A stretch of DNA of 64,000 nt from Bifidobacterium commune. GTDB taxonomy: Bacteria > Actinomycetota > Actinomycetes > Actinomycetales > Bifidobacteriaceae. Location: contig NZ_FMBL01000001.1 in NCBI RefSeq assembly GCF_900094885.1, positions 214,867-278,866 of the forward strand, read 5' to 3'. The first letter of the stretch is position 1, and every line of letters begins with the position of its first letter. Positions 63,511 to 64,000 of this stretch are shown here, in pieces. The notes beneath the pieces are model-generated. The model was not told where the DNA came from. It made no database searches and was given only the letters and a program-made list of their open reading frames with translations. The position numbers were made by a program, and so were the translations under genes.

Positions 63511-64000
63511 ATGAGTGAGTCGGCAGCATTAGAAGACAATGATGGTGGTTTCGTGGGTGGACTGAGAGCAGGTGATGGCAATGGCTCCGGCAACGTGGAA
63601 CAAAACGCATCTGCATTTGTTCTTCCTCGTGTCGCGGAGATGGGCTTAAGCGGCAGCGAAGTTGAAGCAGAGGTTCAAAAGGGCAATGTCAACATTGTCG
63701 ATGCGCAGACGTCGCGTTCGTTCGGACAGATTGTTCGAGAGAACGTTTTTACGCTTTTCAATGCCATCATCTTTGTGGCCATGGTGCTGGTGCTGTTGAC
63801 CGGACAATGGAAAGACGCGGTTTTCGGGCTGGTTATCATCATCAATTCGGGTATCGGTATCTTTACTGAAATGCGCGCGAAACACACGCTTGACAAGCTT
63901 TCCATTCTGGTCGCTTCGAAATCGATAGTTCGGCGCGACGGTCATGATATGGAAATCAGGCATGAAGACATCGTGCTGGGGGATTTGCTTTGGATACGTA
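63511..64000 (+). CDS. Cation-transporting P-type ATPase (5' part)
   Basis: The frame starting at ATG 63511 (AAGAGG upstream) runs off the window; 163 residues are seen. After an unusual acidic and Gly/Asn-rich N-terminus of about 45 residues, the A-domain/N-terminal region of a P-type ATPase is clear: 'RSFGQIVRENVFTLFNAIIFVAMVLVLLTGQWKDAVFGLVIIINSGIGIFTEMRAKHTLDKL' read as consecutive segments with two helices, then 'EDIVLGDLLWI'. This resembles actinobacterial CtpE-like transporters. The ion is unknown; the phosphorylation site lies beyond the end. Confidence 0.8.
   Translation, partial: MSESAALEDNDGGFVGGLRAGDGNGSGNVEQNASAFVLPRVAEMGLSGSEVEAEVQKGNVNIVDAQTSRSFGQIVRENVFTLFNAIIFVAMVLVLLTGQWKDAVFGLVIIINSGIGIFTEMRAKHTLDKLSILVASKSIVRRDGHDMEIRHEDIVLGDLLWIR

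Overview
This window is chromosomal DNA from a high-G+C Gram-positive bacterium, almost certainly a Bifidobacterium or close relative in Bifidobacteriaceae. The evidence is a tmRNA whose tag reads AKSNRTEFALAA, actinobacterial genes (DUF3710, DUF3159, micro-protein bL37, infC-rpmI-rplT), and many carbohydrate-uptake genes with ROK or LacI regulators. No species call is made.

Layout. 1-13260: the distal part of the division and cell wall (dcw) cluster, running ftsL-like, ftsI, a degenerate MurE-like gene, murF, mraY, murD, ftsW, murG, murC, ftsQ. 13297-14326: dtd and the tmRNA on the minus strand. 14863-17976: a decayed CUT1-type sugar ABC transporter joined to a nagA remnant, followed by an intact fructokinase and ROK regulator. 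20821-28189: pepP, folC, smc. 28305-31934: a minus-strand cassette of murE, D-aspartate ligase and aspartate racemase. 32082-38310: a DEDDh exonuclease, an ECF sigma and Cys-rich anti-sigma pair, bL37, galM, gap, an ArsC/Spx-like protein and thiamine pyrophosphokinase. 38380-40207: infC-rpmI-rplT behind a strongly structured leader. 40730-43237: an LPXTG surface protein after an AT-rich spacer. 43378-49523: xerD, parA, scpA, scpB, typA. 49781-53532: a membrane-anchored prephenate dehydratase fusion and tyrA. 54092-56221: xerC and an exonuclease III. 56396-59144: a truncated VOC gene and a decayed Rbs-type sugar locus. 59271-64000: DUF3710, DUF3159, an rRNA/tRNA uracil methyltransferase, a lipoprotein and the start of a P-type ATPase.

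How the genes fit together. The dcw genes make lipid II and the septal machinery. The murE slot of that cluster holds a protein without the Mur-ligase ATP loop. The only intact MurE in the window lies about 28 kb away and resembles Lactobacillales L-Lys-type enzymes. It sits in one operon with a D-aspartate ligase and an aspartate racemase, which predicts a Lys (or Orn)-D-Asp cross-bridge and replacement of the ancestral enzyme. SMC, ScpA, ScpB, a ParA-type ATPase and two Xer recombinases put much of the chromosome segregation machinery in the same 31 kb. Two independently decayed sugar transport loci point to recent loss of uptake functions.

The strongest candidates for unusual biology are the MurE displacement with the D-Asp cassette, the membrane-tethered prephenate dehydratase with a repetitive Ala/Ser/Pro/Val linker, and the multi-hairpin infC leader.
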